From Armillaria gallica (lineage: Eukaryota; Basidiomycota; Agaricomycetes; Agaricales; Physalacriaceae): a DNA stretch of 64,000 nucleotides. Below are positions 48,653 through 58,866 of the stretch, one piece after another. The stretch covers positions 3,038,001 through 3,102,000 of the forward strand of contig JBANDB010000008.1 in the NCBI GenBank assembly GCA_037576215.1, written 5' to 3'. How positions within the stretch are numbered: the stretch's first letter is position 1; each line of letters starts with the position of its first letter. Both the position numbers and the translations under genes were made by a program. The notes under the pieces are model-generated. The model did not search any database. It saw nothing but the letters and a program-made list of their open reading frames with translations, and had not been told where the DNA came from.

Positions 48653-48696
48653 CTCCAAGGAGCACTTGCCAAAACAGGGCCCAATGATCGTGACAA

Positions 48697-49815
48697 ATGC
48701 TCAGTTTTCCCAAAACATCCATGAGGCCGCTCGGTTTATTTTCTTTCTCTTGCAGGAATATCCTTTCGGCAAACGCATTGTCGCGTTCTACTGCAAATGC
48801 TACACGTCAATTCCGAAGAGAGTTTGTCACTCACGGCCGCCCCGGCGTTCACCGTAGAATCGTAGGGATCCCATGTACTGGCGCGTTTGCGTCACCCCCA
48901 GCTCTGTACTGGCTAGGCTAAGGTCGCACAGTATTCGGCCATACCACAGCCAACTACGGTCTCGTGGACCCTTTGATTGGTTGGAAAATATTCCAAGGAA
49001 CTTCTTTTTCTACGGCATCATAGGCATAAACGGTCTTGTCTTCCTCGCTTGGATGTCGGAGACTGGTCAAGCGAAAGCTGCAGCTGCAAGGGTGTGTTTT
49101 ATCAACTGCCCTCGTACGAAGCTCATCAACCAGCATAGGGCCAACGTTTTCATTCGTGGATGAGGGATAATTTTACGAGCAGCTGGCAAAATACTCTCGC
49201 CCGACCGTGCGTTCACCACCTCTAATTTCGCATTGACTCATTCATTCCGCGCCAGTTGGACCCTTGTCACTGCTGTGTTCTCTCATGAAGGCGTCGGCCA
49301 TCTGTTTTTCAATACTTTCACATTCTTCTTCTTCGCCCCGACAATGCTTGAGATGTTAGGCAACAAGCGGTTTATTGGGCTCTACCTGGCATGTAAGTTT
49401 ACAGTCCTTACTCCCCCTCAATGGTAGATCTCTTATGTGCGCATATAGCAGGAGTCATTGCTGACGTCTGCCATATTGCTTGGACCAATATCGTTAATAA
49501 TCGCGATGTACCTGTCATGGGCGCGAGTGGTGAGTATCATAAATAACTCTATGGTTATTCTCTGACTTTACGTCAAAAATTTCAGGTGCTGTGTATGCAC
49601 TAGTATCACTTCTTGCATGTGTCAGTCCAAGAATGACTTTCTCACTCTACGGAATCATACCTGTTCCTGCTTGGGCTCTTGTTCCAGCAATATTCCTTTG
49701 GGAGACCTATTCATCTGTGGCCTACAAGCAGGACACCCAGGCCCATGTAGGCCATGTAGCCGGTATGCTGTCGGGCGTAGGATACTTCCTAGCCAAGAGA
49801 TACCGTATATTCTAA
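48697..49815 (+). CDS. mitochondrial rhomboid intramembrane protease (Pcp1/PARL-like)
   Basis: The start at 48697 gives an Arg/Ser-rich presequence (MRPLGLFSFSCRN, RSTANATRQFRREFVTHGRP), fitting import to the inner membrane. The rhomboid domain then shows FFFYGIIGINGLVFLAWM (helix 1), SWQNTLARPC, SWTLVTAVFSHEGVGHLFFN (the family HxxxxHxxxN-type block), FIGLYLA, the catalytic MGASGAVYALV (Ser nucleophile), PAWALVPAIFLWETY and the catalytic His block HVGHVAGMLSGVGYFLAKRY. It probably processes dynamin-like and peroxidase precursors, as in yeast. The acceptor agcatag before GQRFHSWMRDN was chosen because nearer sites give a stop. Confidence 0.88.
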
Positions 49816-49980
49816 AGAAAGAACCACGCCACTGTATTTATCGCTTGCAGGAATGCATTTGTAGTGATGTAGTAGCATAAGTATGACAAGTTGGCGCTGA
49901 ATTTGTGTGTGTTTACGCGACCGACCTTGCCTTCTCGCGCCATTGCTACTCCACGGACCTATTCGCACCGTCGTCCTGCA

Positions 49981-52900
49981 ATGGATCCAGATGATTCAAT
50001 TGTTGGAAAACTGGTGACAAAATGCAGAAGCAATGGTACCGTTTCGTCGCGCCATTTCCTCTATTCCAACTAAACGCGACTAGATGTTGACGTTAAAGTC
50101 GATGCATTGACCAAACTTCAATCCGAATTCGAATCCGGCGCTGAGGTATGCCATTCTCCAGAAACTAATAAGCCTTACCTCTTGAATGCCAATTGCGCTC
50201 TTCAGATCAACGACCCCGACGCTCTCATCAACGTTCTCAAGGCATGTTTACGGACGTCGAACCAGCATCTCACCACTGCAACTCTCTCTGCTCTGCCACC
50301 ATTAATACCTCTTCTCGTCTCTCGCAATGCTGTCCATGCCCCAGGACGCGGTGTCGTCTCGCCCTCGCTGTCTTCATCGACATCCTCCTCTTCTTCGTTC
50401 GTGGACAGCGTCACGCTTCGACAACTCCTCACTGCATTTCTTCCTGCGGGCGGACTCATAGAGCGTCTAGGCGACAAGGAAAAGGCTCAAACGAAGGCTC
50501 GGGAGGCCCTAGTAATCCTGGGAGGCTTCGCGTACCGCGCTGGCGGGACTAGCATGATGTCAACCGGATCAAGAGGGGCAAAGGGCCCCGAAACACCGCT
50601 GGCGATGTTTGAAAGGTTTCTTCGAGAGAATGGACTCGCAAGCAAAGTATGGAAGGTGCGAGAACAGGTATATTGCCCTCTATACGCGACGGAAACGTGT
50701 TCGCTCATCTCACCCCTAGTCAATTCTTACTCTCGTCCACATTCGCCGAAATTACCATACATTCCCTATCCGGCCTTATTTATCCCTCCTTGTCGACAGT
50801 CTAGAAGACACAGATGCTCACGTACGTGAATGTTCGCGTCAATCTGTGGTGGAACTTTTTTCGGGACCAGCGGTCACTGATGCGGCCCGTGCTGATCTGA
50901 AGAAGGAATTAACCAAAAAAGGTGTTAGGAAGACGATTGTTGATGGGGTGCTTTCGAAGCTTCTGGGCGCCAGTTCCGGAACGGGGAGTGGGCTTCATAG
51001 TAGAGAGGGTTCAGAGAGTGGTGACAGCGTCACAAAGACGAAGGAGTATATACCCCCAAGCATGATGCTACAGAAGCGCACGACCTCCGCACCCGCTGGT
51101 AACGGGATTCCGAGAACCGCCAGTTCGACGAGCATCCCAAGACCCGTTAGTCGCGCTGGCGCTGCATCTCCAAATATAGCCATCCCGGTTGCTGATTCTC
51201 AGGCTTCTGAGATTCGTGCTGTCTATGTGAGTCTTCAATATGACGGAACCCCACATATGCTTACATTTCAATTAGATTGCTTCTAGTCGTGATCTAGAGA
51301 ACGAATTTCTAGGTATGGCGAAAGCATTTGAGGTGAGTATGCCACATTTCTGTCGCCACTATGTAGCTGATTTAGTATGTGTTTCTAGGGAAAGGAAACG
51401 GAACATAATTGGGCGGCACGCGATCAAGCCATAACCAGAGTGCGAGGCATGCTCAAAGGTGATGTTCACACAAGGTATCATGACACATTCATGGCTTGCT
51501 TGAAAGACGGCTTCATCCAGTGGTCGATCAAAACGGTATATTTTGATTTCTGACGTAGGTGTACACTTGCTGATTTATCTCCTAGCTGATCAGTCTGCGA
51601 ACGACTGTTGCTACGAATACCATTTCCCTCTATTGCGAACTGACTTCTGCTTTGGGAACCGCTTTGGATCCTTTCTGCGATATTCTCCTTACCAATCTTC
51701 TCAAAATGGCCGGATTCACCAAGAAGATTACGGCACAGGAGTCGCAATCATCAGTGACAGCCATAATAAACCATACCTCCGGCACACCTCGCATCTTCAT
51801 CCCCCTCTTCTGGCAGACTCTACAGGAAAAGATAGTGCAAGCACGATCGTATGCAACGGGCCATATGAAGCATTACTTGGAAGTCCACGGCCAGCGTGCG
51901 AAAATGGCGATAGAAAGCAGCGGAGGGCTGGAGACTTTGGAAAAAGGACTGAAGAAATCTTTAACGGATCCTAATCCTGCTGTCAAGGCGGAGGCGCGAA
52001 AATATTTTTGGGTCTTCCAAAGCTTCTGGCCTGAGCGCGGCAGCGTTATCTCCGAATCACTAGATTCGGTAGCGCGAAAACAGCTCGAAAAAGCCTGTCC
52101 TGATCCCAGCGCTGCCGCCATTCTGCCTCCAGTTCCCTTGAAACCAACTAAGAAAAGTAGTGTTGCAGCTGCAATCGCGGCTAGCCGGGCCAAGGCGAAA
52201 GCTATTGCATCCTCTCCTCCTACGTTGCGACATCAAGCAACTTCCTCTCATACGCCTTTCAAGCGGTCCGGCTCACCAGCTCCAACTTCTCCTCCATCAT
52301 CAAGATTCACACAGCGTCCCTCATCCCCTTTACGTACCTCTACTTCGCCTCCTTCAACACGCTCTCGCATAGTATCTAACAACCTTAATCGTTCTGTGAG
52401 CGCAGGAACTATACCAACTTCTCCCCCTCGTTCAAATCCACGAGCGAGCCCAGTCAGATCTTCTCCGCCACAGTCTCCCGAAAACCAACGGCGCACATCG
52501 TCGTCATTATCGCCTCTTGGTGGTTCGTCTAATCGACAGTCCATCCTTCAGAGAGCGGCTCGAACAGCACTACCTGCTTCTCCTCCCTCTTCTGTAGGCT
52601 CTCCGCCTCGCCGCAGTCCCCCCAAGAGACCTGCCACTACACCTACACATGTCCGACACTCTACCCTCCTAATCGACACAACGGGTCCAGAAGATTCTCT
52701 ACTTCTAGCACAAAGCGTACCGATACCCGATTATGACACTGACTCTGATGATCACTCTATAAACCTCATGTCATTTTCTGCGCCTTTCGACCAATACCCT
52801 GCTGAAACGCCCAAGTCGGATACCCAGACCCAGTCACTTTCGCCCAAATCAGTAGCCTCGAAGCCAGTGTTTGGTGTTCCCAATATACTGTCTTCTGAGT

Positions 52901-54459
52901 CTGTGGTCGACTTAGGTGGTGACCAGGCCGTTGTTGAAGATGCACTAAGGGCGCGGGCTGAGCAGGCGGAGAGCGCTGCGGAGCGACTCCTGGAGCTTGT
53001 GGAACCGGAGGAGGAAGGATTAGATCATCCTAGGATACCCGCATCGCTCTTCGCTGGCAGTACTAATGGGCTTGCGACGCCTAAGATGAAGACGAAGCCA
53101 ACACCTTTACAGCCCATTCAAGGACAGATACCACCAACCACTCCTGTCAACGGGTTACATCTGTCATGCGACAGGCAGCCCTTTTCAAGGATAGCCCAAT
53201 GGGCAAGACCGGCTCGCCGTCTTTGATGGATGTCCTCCAACAAGACCGTCGACAAGAGAGTAGTTGGTGGCTCAAGCGGAAGGCTTGTAAGTGAAGGTTT
53301 TCTTTGACTTGAATATGTCCAGCAGCTGATTTCATGGCTTGTAGTGATCGCTCATCGTCTAAGCTTCGAAGATACTACCATTTCAGACCACGACGGAGAA
53401 CTTCAAGGATATATCGCCCGCATGGAAGCTGGGGATATCGATATCGATCTTCTCCGGCGGATCGCCCTCTTCTGTATAGCGAATCCTGCAGCCGAGCCAT
53501 CATCGCCCATGAGTCCCGACCTGGATTATCCCGGAAGTCCTTCCCCTTTTGTCGACTCTTCCTCTGTGCCAAATCTTCATTCTGATATATGGGAGAGGAA
53601 CAAAACTCTGACCGGTTCTTAAATGCACTCATCCAATGTCTGAACCCACTCAAGGTGATTTCTCTTTCCTCCTGTTGCTCTTCTTTCACTCATATCATCT
53701 TTCTAGAGCGAGGAGGAACTCGAGTACGGGCTCATCGTCCTATGGGAAGTGCTGGAAAACCAGGCGGCTTATATCGAAGGCCACGAAGCAGACATACTTT
53801 CTGCCTTGCTCCGAATACGTTATTGCAACAAGCCTAACGTAGGTTTTCTGGATGGATATGTTCATTATGTTTCTGATATCTGTGTTGTGCAGGTACTGGA
53901 GGCTACCAACACCATCCGTGATGCCTTGGCTGCACATATAGAACCTGTGTACGGGTTGACCACCATGCACGCCAGTCTACGGGCCTTCAGAGCTGAGCCT
54001 CACCCTGAATATCCGGATGAAGAAGTTCAGACTGCAACATATGCATTTGGTCTGATTGCCCTTGGGAAATTTATCCTCCGTTTACCCGCAGAAATTGCAG
54101 AAGAAGAAATGCCCCGTCTCAGGACGACCCTCATCACCGTGAGTCCAATCAGTATGTTCTGTTTAGGCTAAAGATTTACTCAGTTGTCATAGTCGCTGAA
54201 CGACAAGACATCCCTTGTAGTGAGAGAGTCGGCGGCCGCTGTGATAATTGCCGCCCAGTTGGTGCTACGAGATGAAACACATCTATTCGTTCTTCTAGAT
54301 GGTCTAGCCGACGAGAAGAAAAACCTGCTGACGTATCTGTTCGATAAGCATGGTGTCCGGGGACTACCGAATTCGAACGGAACTGGTATCAATCGGCTAG
54401 AGAAAGAGATGAGGAGATTGGATACCCGTACGAGCATGCCTCCCAGACCTACTGATTGA
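49981..54459 (+). CDS. STU1: CLASP/Stu1 microtubule-associated protein
   Basis: About 1,300 residues in roughly ten exons. The start MDPDDSIVGKLVTKCRSNDV at 49981 leads into an N-terminal HEAT/TOG domain (VDALTKLQSEFESGAEINDP). The CLASP N-terminal domain follows: NHTTS-like region TAIINHTSGTPRIFIPLFWQ, then SSGGLETLEKGLKKSLTDPN, PAVKAEARKYFWVFQSFWPE. A long Ser/Pro/Arg-rich linker (about 52200-52680) probably binds microtubules. A C-terminal HEAT part (DRFLNALIQCLNPLKSEEEL, SLVVRESAAAVIIAAQLVL, DGLADEKKNLLTYLFDKHG) ends RRLDTRTSMPPRPTD. CLASPs promote microtubule rescue and spindle assembly. Confidence 0.9.
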
Positions 54460-54734
54460 AACAAGAGATATTTGGGCCGGTTCCAAGTATGTTATTGATG
54501 TAGCTTGCATGACTCCTTGATCTATTTTCCAGCATGGCCCTCTGCAACTGTATGATTATTACACTGAGCATTTTCCTGTCTCTACCCTACTACTGTTGTT
54601 ACTATTTTATTTAAGTATTTTAGCTAAGAATAAAGCCAGATCGGTGTGGAGTCTTAGACGATCATTACAGTAGCTCCTGACTCGTTTTTTGAACAGCGGA
54701 TATCACCTCCACTTTCCTTCTACCTCACGTAGTC

Positions 54735-55789
54735 ATGGTTTCTTTCAGTACGGTTGCGGATGTTGACGGGTATACGTCGTTCTCAGAATATGGTCGGTCG
54801 AACAAAGCACATTCCTCCGCGGAATCTATCGGACGTCCTGGCTATCTCAAACGGCTCGCCGATACCATCTCCTTTGACGAAAAGAATGTAGAATATCTAT
54901 TCAAGGCGTTCGACGTGGACGTCATCAGTAATGATGACAGTCCACCCTCCTCGCTTTTACCGCCATTTGCCGACGCCCCGTCATTCTCCCTGCCCAATGA
55001 ACGCGAAGTTGAACATCCGTATCTGTCTACCCCATTGCGCTTGAAGCATTTCTCCAAGCTCAGTCCTACTATCCTCCGAGGTCTCCTGCGTTCTCCGTCT
55101 CTGCGGGTCTTCACACCAGATACAAGTTTCTCAGAAGAATGCTCTGTCGGATACCTTCTGGATCCCGCTCTCCTCACATCGTCCCGCTCCTTTGAACAAT
55201 CGAAACCCAGTGCAGCCAAAGAGCATGTCCTATATCCCATTAGCCCCCCGCCCACTGCCAAATTTCCAAGTACTCTTCATCTGCCTGAGCTTTCTGTGTT
55301 CGATGAAATGTCTCACACTGTGGAGAGCCCCGTCTTATCCAATTCGAAAGAGTTTGCTTTATCACTACCACCCTCCCCGCCACTCGAGGAACGTCGATCA
55401 TTCCTGCATACCCGCATACCTGCCCTGGTTTGTCTGCGTCGACGATCGCACAATTTCGTCTGGTCGTCGATGAACTTGGTCGCACAGGAAACGATCCAGA
55501 GAAGCGTAACCTGTTGCAGTCAAACTTGCGACCATCTTTGCTTCCCCAGGCTACGCCCAGTAAAACTCGCGATTCGCAAAGAAGCGCTGAGATAGTTGGG
55601 AAGGTCCCTCCTCCGTCAACGCAAGAGCCAACGCGTGTTCATGGAGTATTAGAAGGAGAGTTCGTCGATCTTCTTCTACAACGCGCAGAAAGAGAGGAAG
55701 CGGAAGCGGAGCAGCTAAAGGCATTGGCAATGAGACTTCGGATGTTGGCGCAACGTAGGCGCGAACTTGCTCGTGTTGTGCGGAAATAG
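54735..55789 (+). CDS. orphan protein with helical C-terminus, one frameshift
   Basis: The start MVSFSTVADVDGYTSFSEYG at 54735 opens a frame that reads through Pro/Ser-rich sequence to about 55428. The likely continuation is one base out of frame: LSASTIAQFRLVVDELGRTG and a strongly helical Glu/Arg-rich C-terminus (FVDLLLQRAEREEAEAEQLK, LRMLAQRRRELARVVRK). One extra G in the GG at 55427-55428 would join them. Without it the first frame runs to a Cys/Arg-rich end at 55595 that looks unnatural. No known domain is recognised; the C-terminal helix might be a coiled-coil or DNA-binding basic segment. Convergent with the TRIP13 gene, 100 bases apart. Confidence 0.65.
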
Positions 55790-55889
55790 GTTATGATACA
55801 GTATGAAAGTACATGATGATGATGTGGATAACATGCAATAATTACGTTTGGTCTAGAGAACAGTAATAGCTACTTTGAAGTTCGTTTAA

Positions 55890-57679
55890 TTATAACAATC
55901 GTTCCTTCTCCTTCGCTTGTTCTGCAACGACCCGTTCCATGCCATTCAGCCATTGATCGACATCTGCACACGCTTGCTGTGTTTGAGCAGACCCTTTTGA
56001 AGATAGAGGACCAGAGACGCCACTAATTCCTATATATCTTGCAAGAGCAAGCACAGGAAGGCGGCGCAGTGCTCGACCTGACATGCCTTGACTCTGAAAA
56101 CCAAATCAGTGTCAATACATATAACATTTACGAGAAGTAGTGTGCTTACTCGACAGTCAGCGGCTAGTGCAAGAAGCCTTATAGCAACATGACCTGATTT
56201 TGCGTGAACATCCATAGGCGTTGACTTGTGAGGCGTAGATTGAGCAGGAGCAGCCAACTCATACATCCGTGCTGCTTGGAGGGTGGGAACATTCTGCACA
56301 ACAATCAAAATGGGGCCGAACATAGACCAAGAGATGCCTTACAACAGGAGCGACGAGTCCTTTATTCACAATCTCGCATAGGGATGATCGAAGGATCTCA
56401 TATATGGCTTCGCGAGAAGGAAGGTCAACGTATTGAATGATATCTGCTCGATCCACAAATGCACTGTCTGCAGAATATGTCAGATTTCCGTAACGTAGAC
56501 GCAGAGGCAATATCTTACCAATTGCCTTCACAAGATTACTTGTCGACATGACAAGGACATTTTTCCTGTGCTTCAACTTGTCCAATTGTGTTAGAAGGGC
56601 GTTCACGACCTGAAAGACATTCATGAGGCCTGGACAAGTGCTGAGAATGTGCATATATGCGTACCCGCAAGCCATCCGATGGCTCTGTTCCCGCCATTGC
56701 CCCAGCCCTTGCGGCTGTTAAAGATTCTACTTCATCTACAGACGATCAGACGAGGGCTTGGATGCTGAACGAGGAAGAGATGACGAACCTATAAGTACAA
56801 CAAGGAAAGCATCTTCTTCTTCGGCAAGCTCTGTTATACTTGTGAAAAGGCGCTGGACGAGCTTGCCAGATTCTGAAAACCATTTGGAAAAGAGAGAGTG
56901 AGCATTTATCTCAAGTAATCGGGCATTGGTGTAGCTGTTGACGATGAAAATGTGCACGGTGTAGAATTAAGCACAAGCATACCGATGGGATAAGCGGATG
57001 GAGAGCTTCTGCGCAAGTGCTCGACATAACGATGTCTTTCCTGTTCCCGGTGGTCCATGCAGTAGAACGACGCGATTCCATGAAACAAGATTAACTGTAG
57101 AGAAGGATGAGTGTCCGCATTCCGTTGAATATAATGCACTCACAGTTGACATCAGCATCACTGAAGATGAGAGTGGCATGAATGTAGTCCAAAAGCTTCA
57201 TTTTTATATCATCCGCATATATCAGAGAATCCCAGAGACCCTCCCAGCTCAGGTTGGGCAACTCGCAGACGCTAGCAGCCATTGTATCGTCCTCGTCATC
57301 CTTGGAACCAGCGCCATTGGAAAATTCCTCAAAGGAATCGGTTTCCGATGGTTGATAAACGTGGATCTGTAGCGCCAACTCGTCTAACGGAAGAGACTGC
57401 GACGGACATGTCGATTCGCAGACAACGATCCGATCCACAGATGTCCCTAGTTCTGAAACGACCTCCCATCCGGTAAGAGTCGAGGACAAGTTGATGCGGT
57501 CGAATGTATGTATCCAGTCGTGAACTCGATGGCGAATCGTTTCGAATCTGGCGGCTGCACGGGATTTCAAACGGACCTCGACTACAGCGATGTGTTAGTA
57601 AAAACAGAATGAAGGATTCATCAAAAAAGTGCATACTGTGGACCGTCCAGCATATTTTTGAGGTTTCGGTGGCTGTCAT
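55890..57679 (-). CDS. PCH2: AAA+ ATPase TRIP13/Pch2
   Basis: HORMA-domain remodeller of the meiotic and spindle checkpoints. The start at 57679 ([19 protein letters not shown]) leads through an N-terminal domain ([18 protein letters not shown]) and the linker [20 protein letters not shown]. Next come Walker [41 protein letters not shown] and Walker [74 protein letters not shown] and the C-terminal lid [20 protein letters not shown] follow. All landmarks of the family are present, so the gene looks functional. About eight introns. It is divergent from the Rdx gene over 127 bases. Confidence 0.93.
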
Positions 57680-57806
57680 GATGGTGGTTCAGGGTAAAAG
57701 AAGACGCGTCCAGATGGACCAAACAACGCGTCAATATTGCCAACGCATCACATGTGCATGGCAAATGACTAAACAGAGTAAACAATCAACTTTACCAATC
57801 GCCACC

Positions 57807-58335
57807 ATGTCGTCCAATGAGATCCAAGAAAGTGCTGGCAATTTATTAGATCCTTTGACTTTTGTTTTTCCGGTGCCGTCCACTACCATCACTATCGAAT
57901 TTTGTGATAGAGTAAGTACAGCTCTTCACGCTCATGTCTCACAGCTCACCGCGTCTCAGTGCCGATGGTAAGCTTGCAAGAATGTGGTAAACGAATCTTC
58001 GCGCCCAATATATGCCAGGCTTCATAGAGCAACGTGGACGCAGACAGAGCTCTTCTTGACATTTCCACCGCCTTTGATAGGGAATATATCCCTGCATCCT
58101 CTGAACTCGGATGAAACTGCCGGTCGCTTTCGTGTATGGATCACTGTTGGAAACGAGTCTCCGCATTTACTATGGGATAGAAAGGTAGAGGGTGGCTTCC
58201 CTGAACTCAAAGTTCTTGTATGTGTCAGTTTTTTTCGACACTTCCTTGCAAGGCTTAACTGCTTTTTAGAAACAGCGAGTTCGTGATCGAGTACAACCAG
58301 GCCGTTCGTTAGGGCACTCTGATATTAAATCCTGA
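57807..58335 (+). CDS. SelT/SelW/SelH-type Rdx protein (Cys form)
   Basis: Thioredoxin-like Rdx family. Four exons: 57807-57911, 57960-57967, 58019 to about 58218, and about 58270-58335. The redox motif reads FCDRCRW and is assembled across two introns. The second Cys and Arg come from an 8-base micro-exon (tgccgatg), and the Trp codon is completed by exon 3. The third exon reads LHRATWTQTELFLTFPPPLI, SLHPLNSDETAGRFRVWITV, LLWDRKVEGGFPELKVLKQR and ends LGHSDIKS. The motif has Cys where animal members carry selenocysteine; no SECIS element is needed. The role is presumably redox, partner unknown. Confidence 0.86.
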
Positions 58336-58866
58336 GAAATATTCTAGTGCTTCATTTAACTTTAGCTATCCATTATAACGTATATCGGTATCGGCCTTCT
58401 GTGTCAAATATATGCCGCCAGAGGCATCGGTACATTGTAAGACGCACTTTGGATCAGACAATTAATGTGATGGCCGACGAACTGAGGCGAGATTGATCCG
58501 AACCACACAGCTTGGTGGGAAACGGCAACTTGCAAGCACGTTCGACCACAAACTTGCGCTTTCAGTAGAAGACAGACTAAGCGGTACTGCCTAGTTGGAA
58601 GCATCTTGGTGGCTCAAGGCAAAATACCTGGGTTTACCCAGTGTAAGAATCGTCGCTTGTCCTTGCGAGACCGTGGCGGCAAAACTAGTTCTCCGGTGAT
58701 CCTGAGTGCCAACTCGGATCGCAAGTGGAGCAGTAGCAGGAACATAGACGTTGTTATCAAAGGTCGACAGTAATATCAACAATAGTGCATTGGTGCGTTT
58801 CTCTCGGTGCTGTGTTTTCATGCTTACGGAGTTAGTCGCCAGCTGAGCCACGCGTGTTCCAGGACG
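58336..58866. other. intergenic region before the intronless orphan
   Basis: No gene recognised; short antisense frames lack motifs. No clear TATA box near 58750-58860. Confidence 0.45.

Noticed and set aside
57807..58335. Selenocysteine form of the Rdx protein
   Set aside because: The redox position is a normal Cys codon from the micro-exon and no UGA is read through.
58807..58866. Longer start for the intronless orphan
   Set aside because: The extension begins with GTG; the first in-frame ATG is at 58867.
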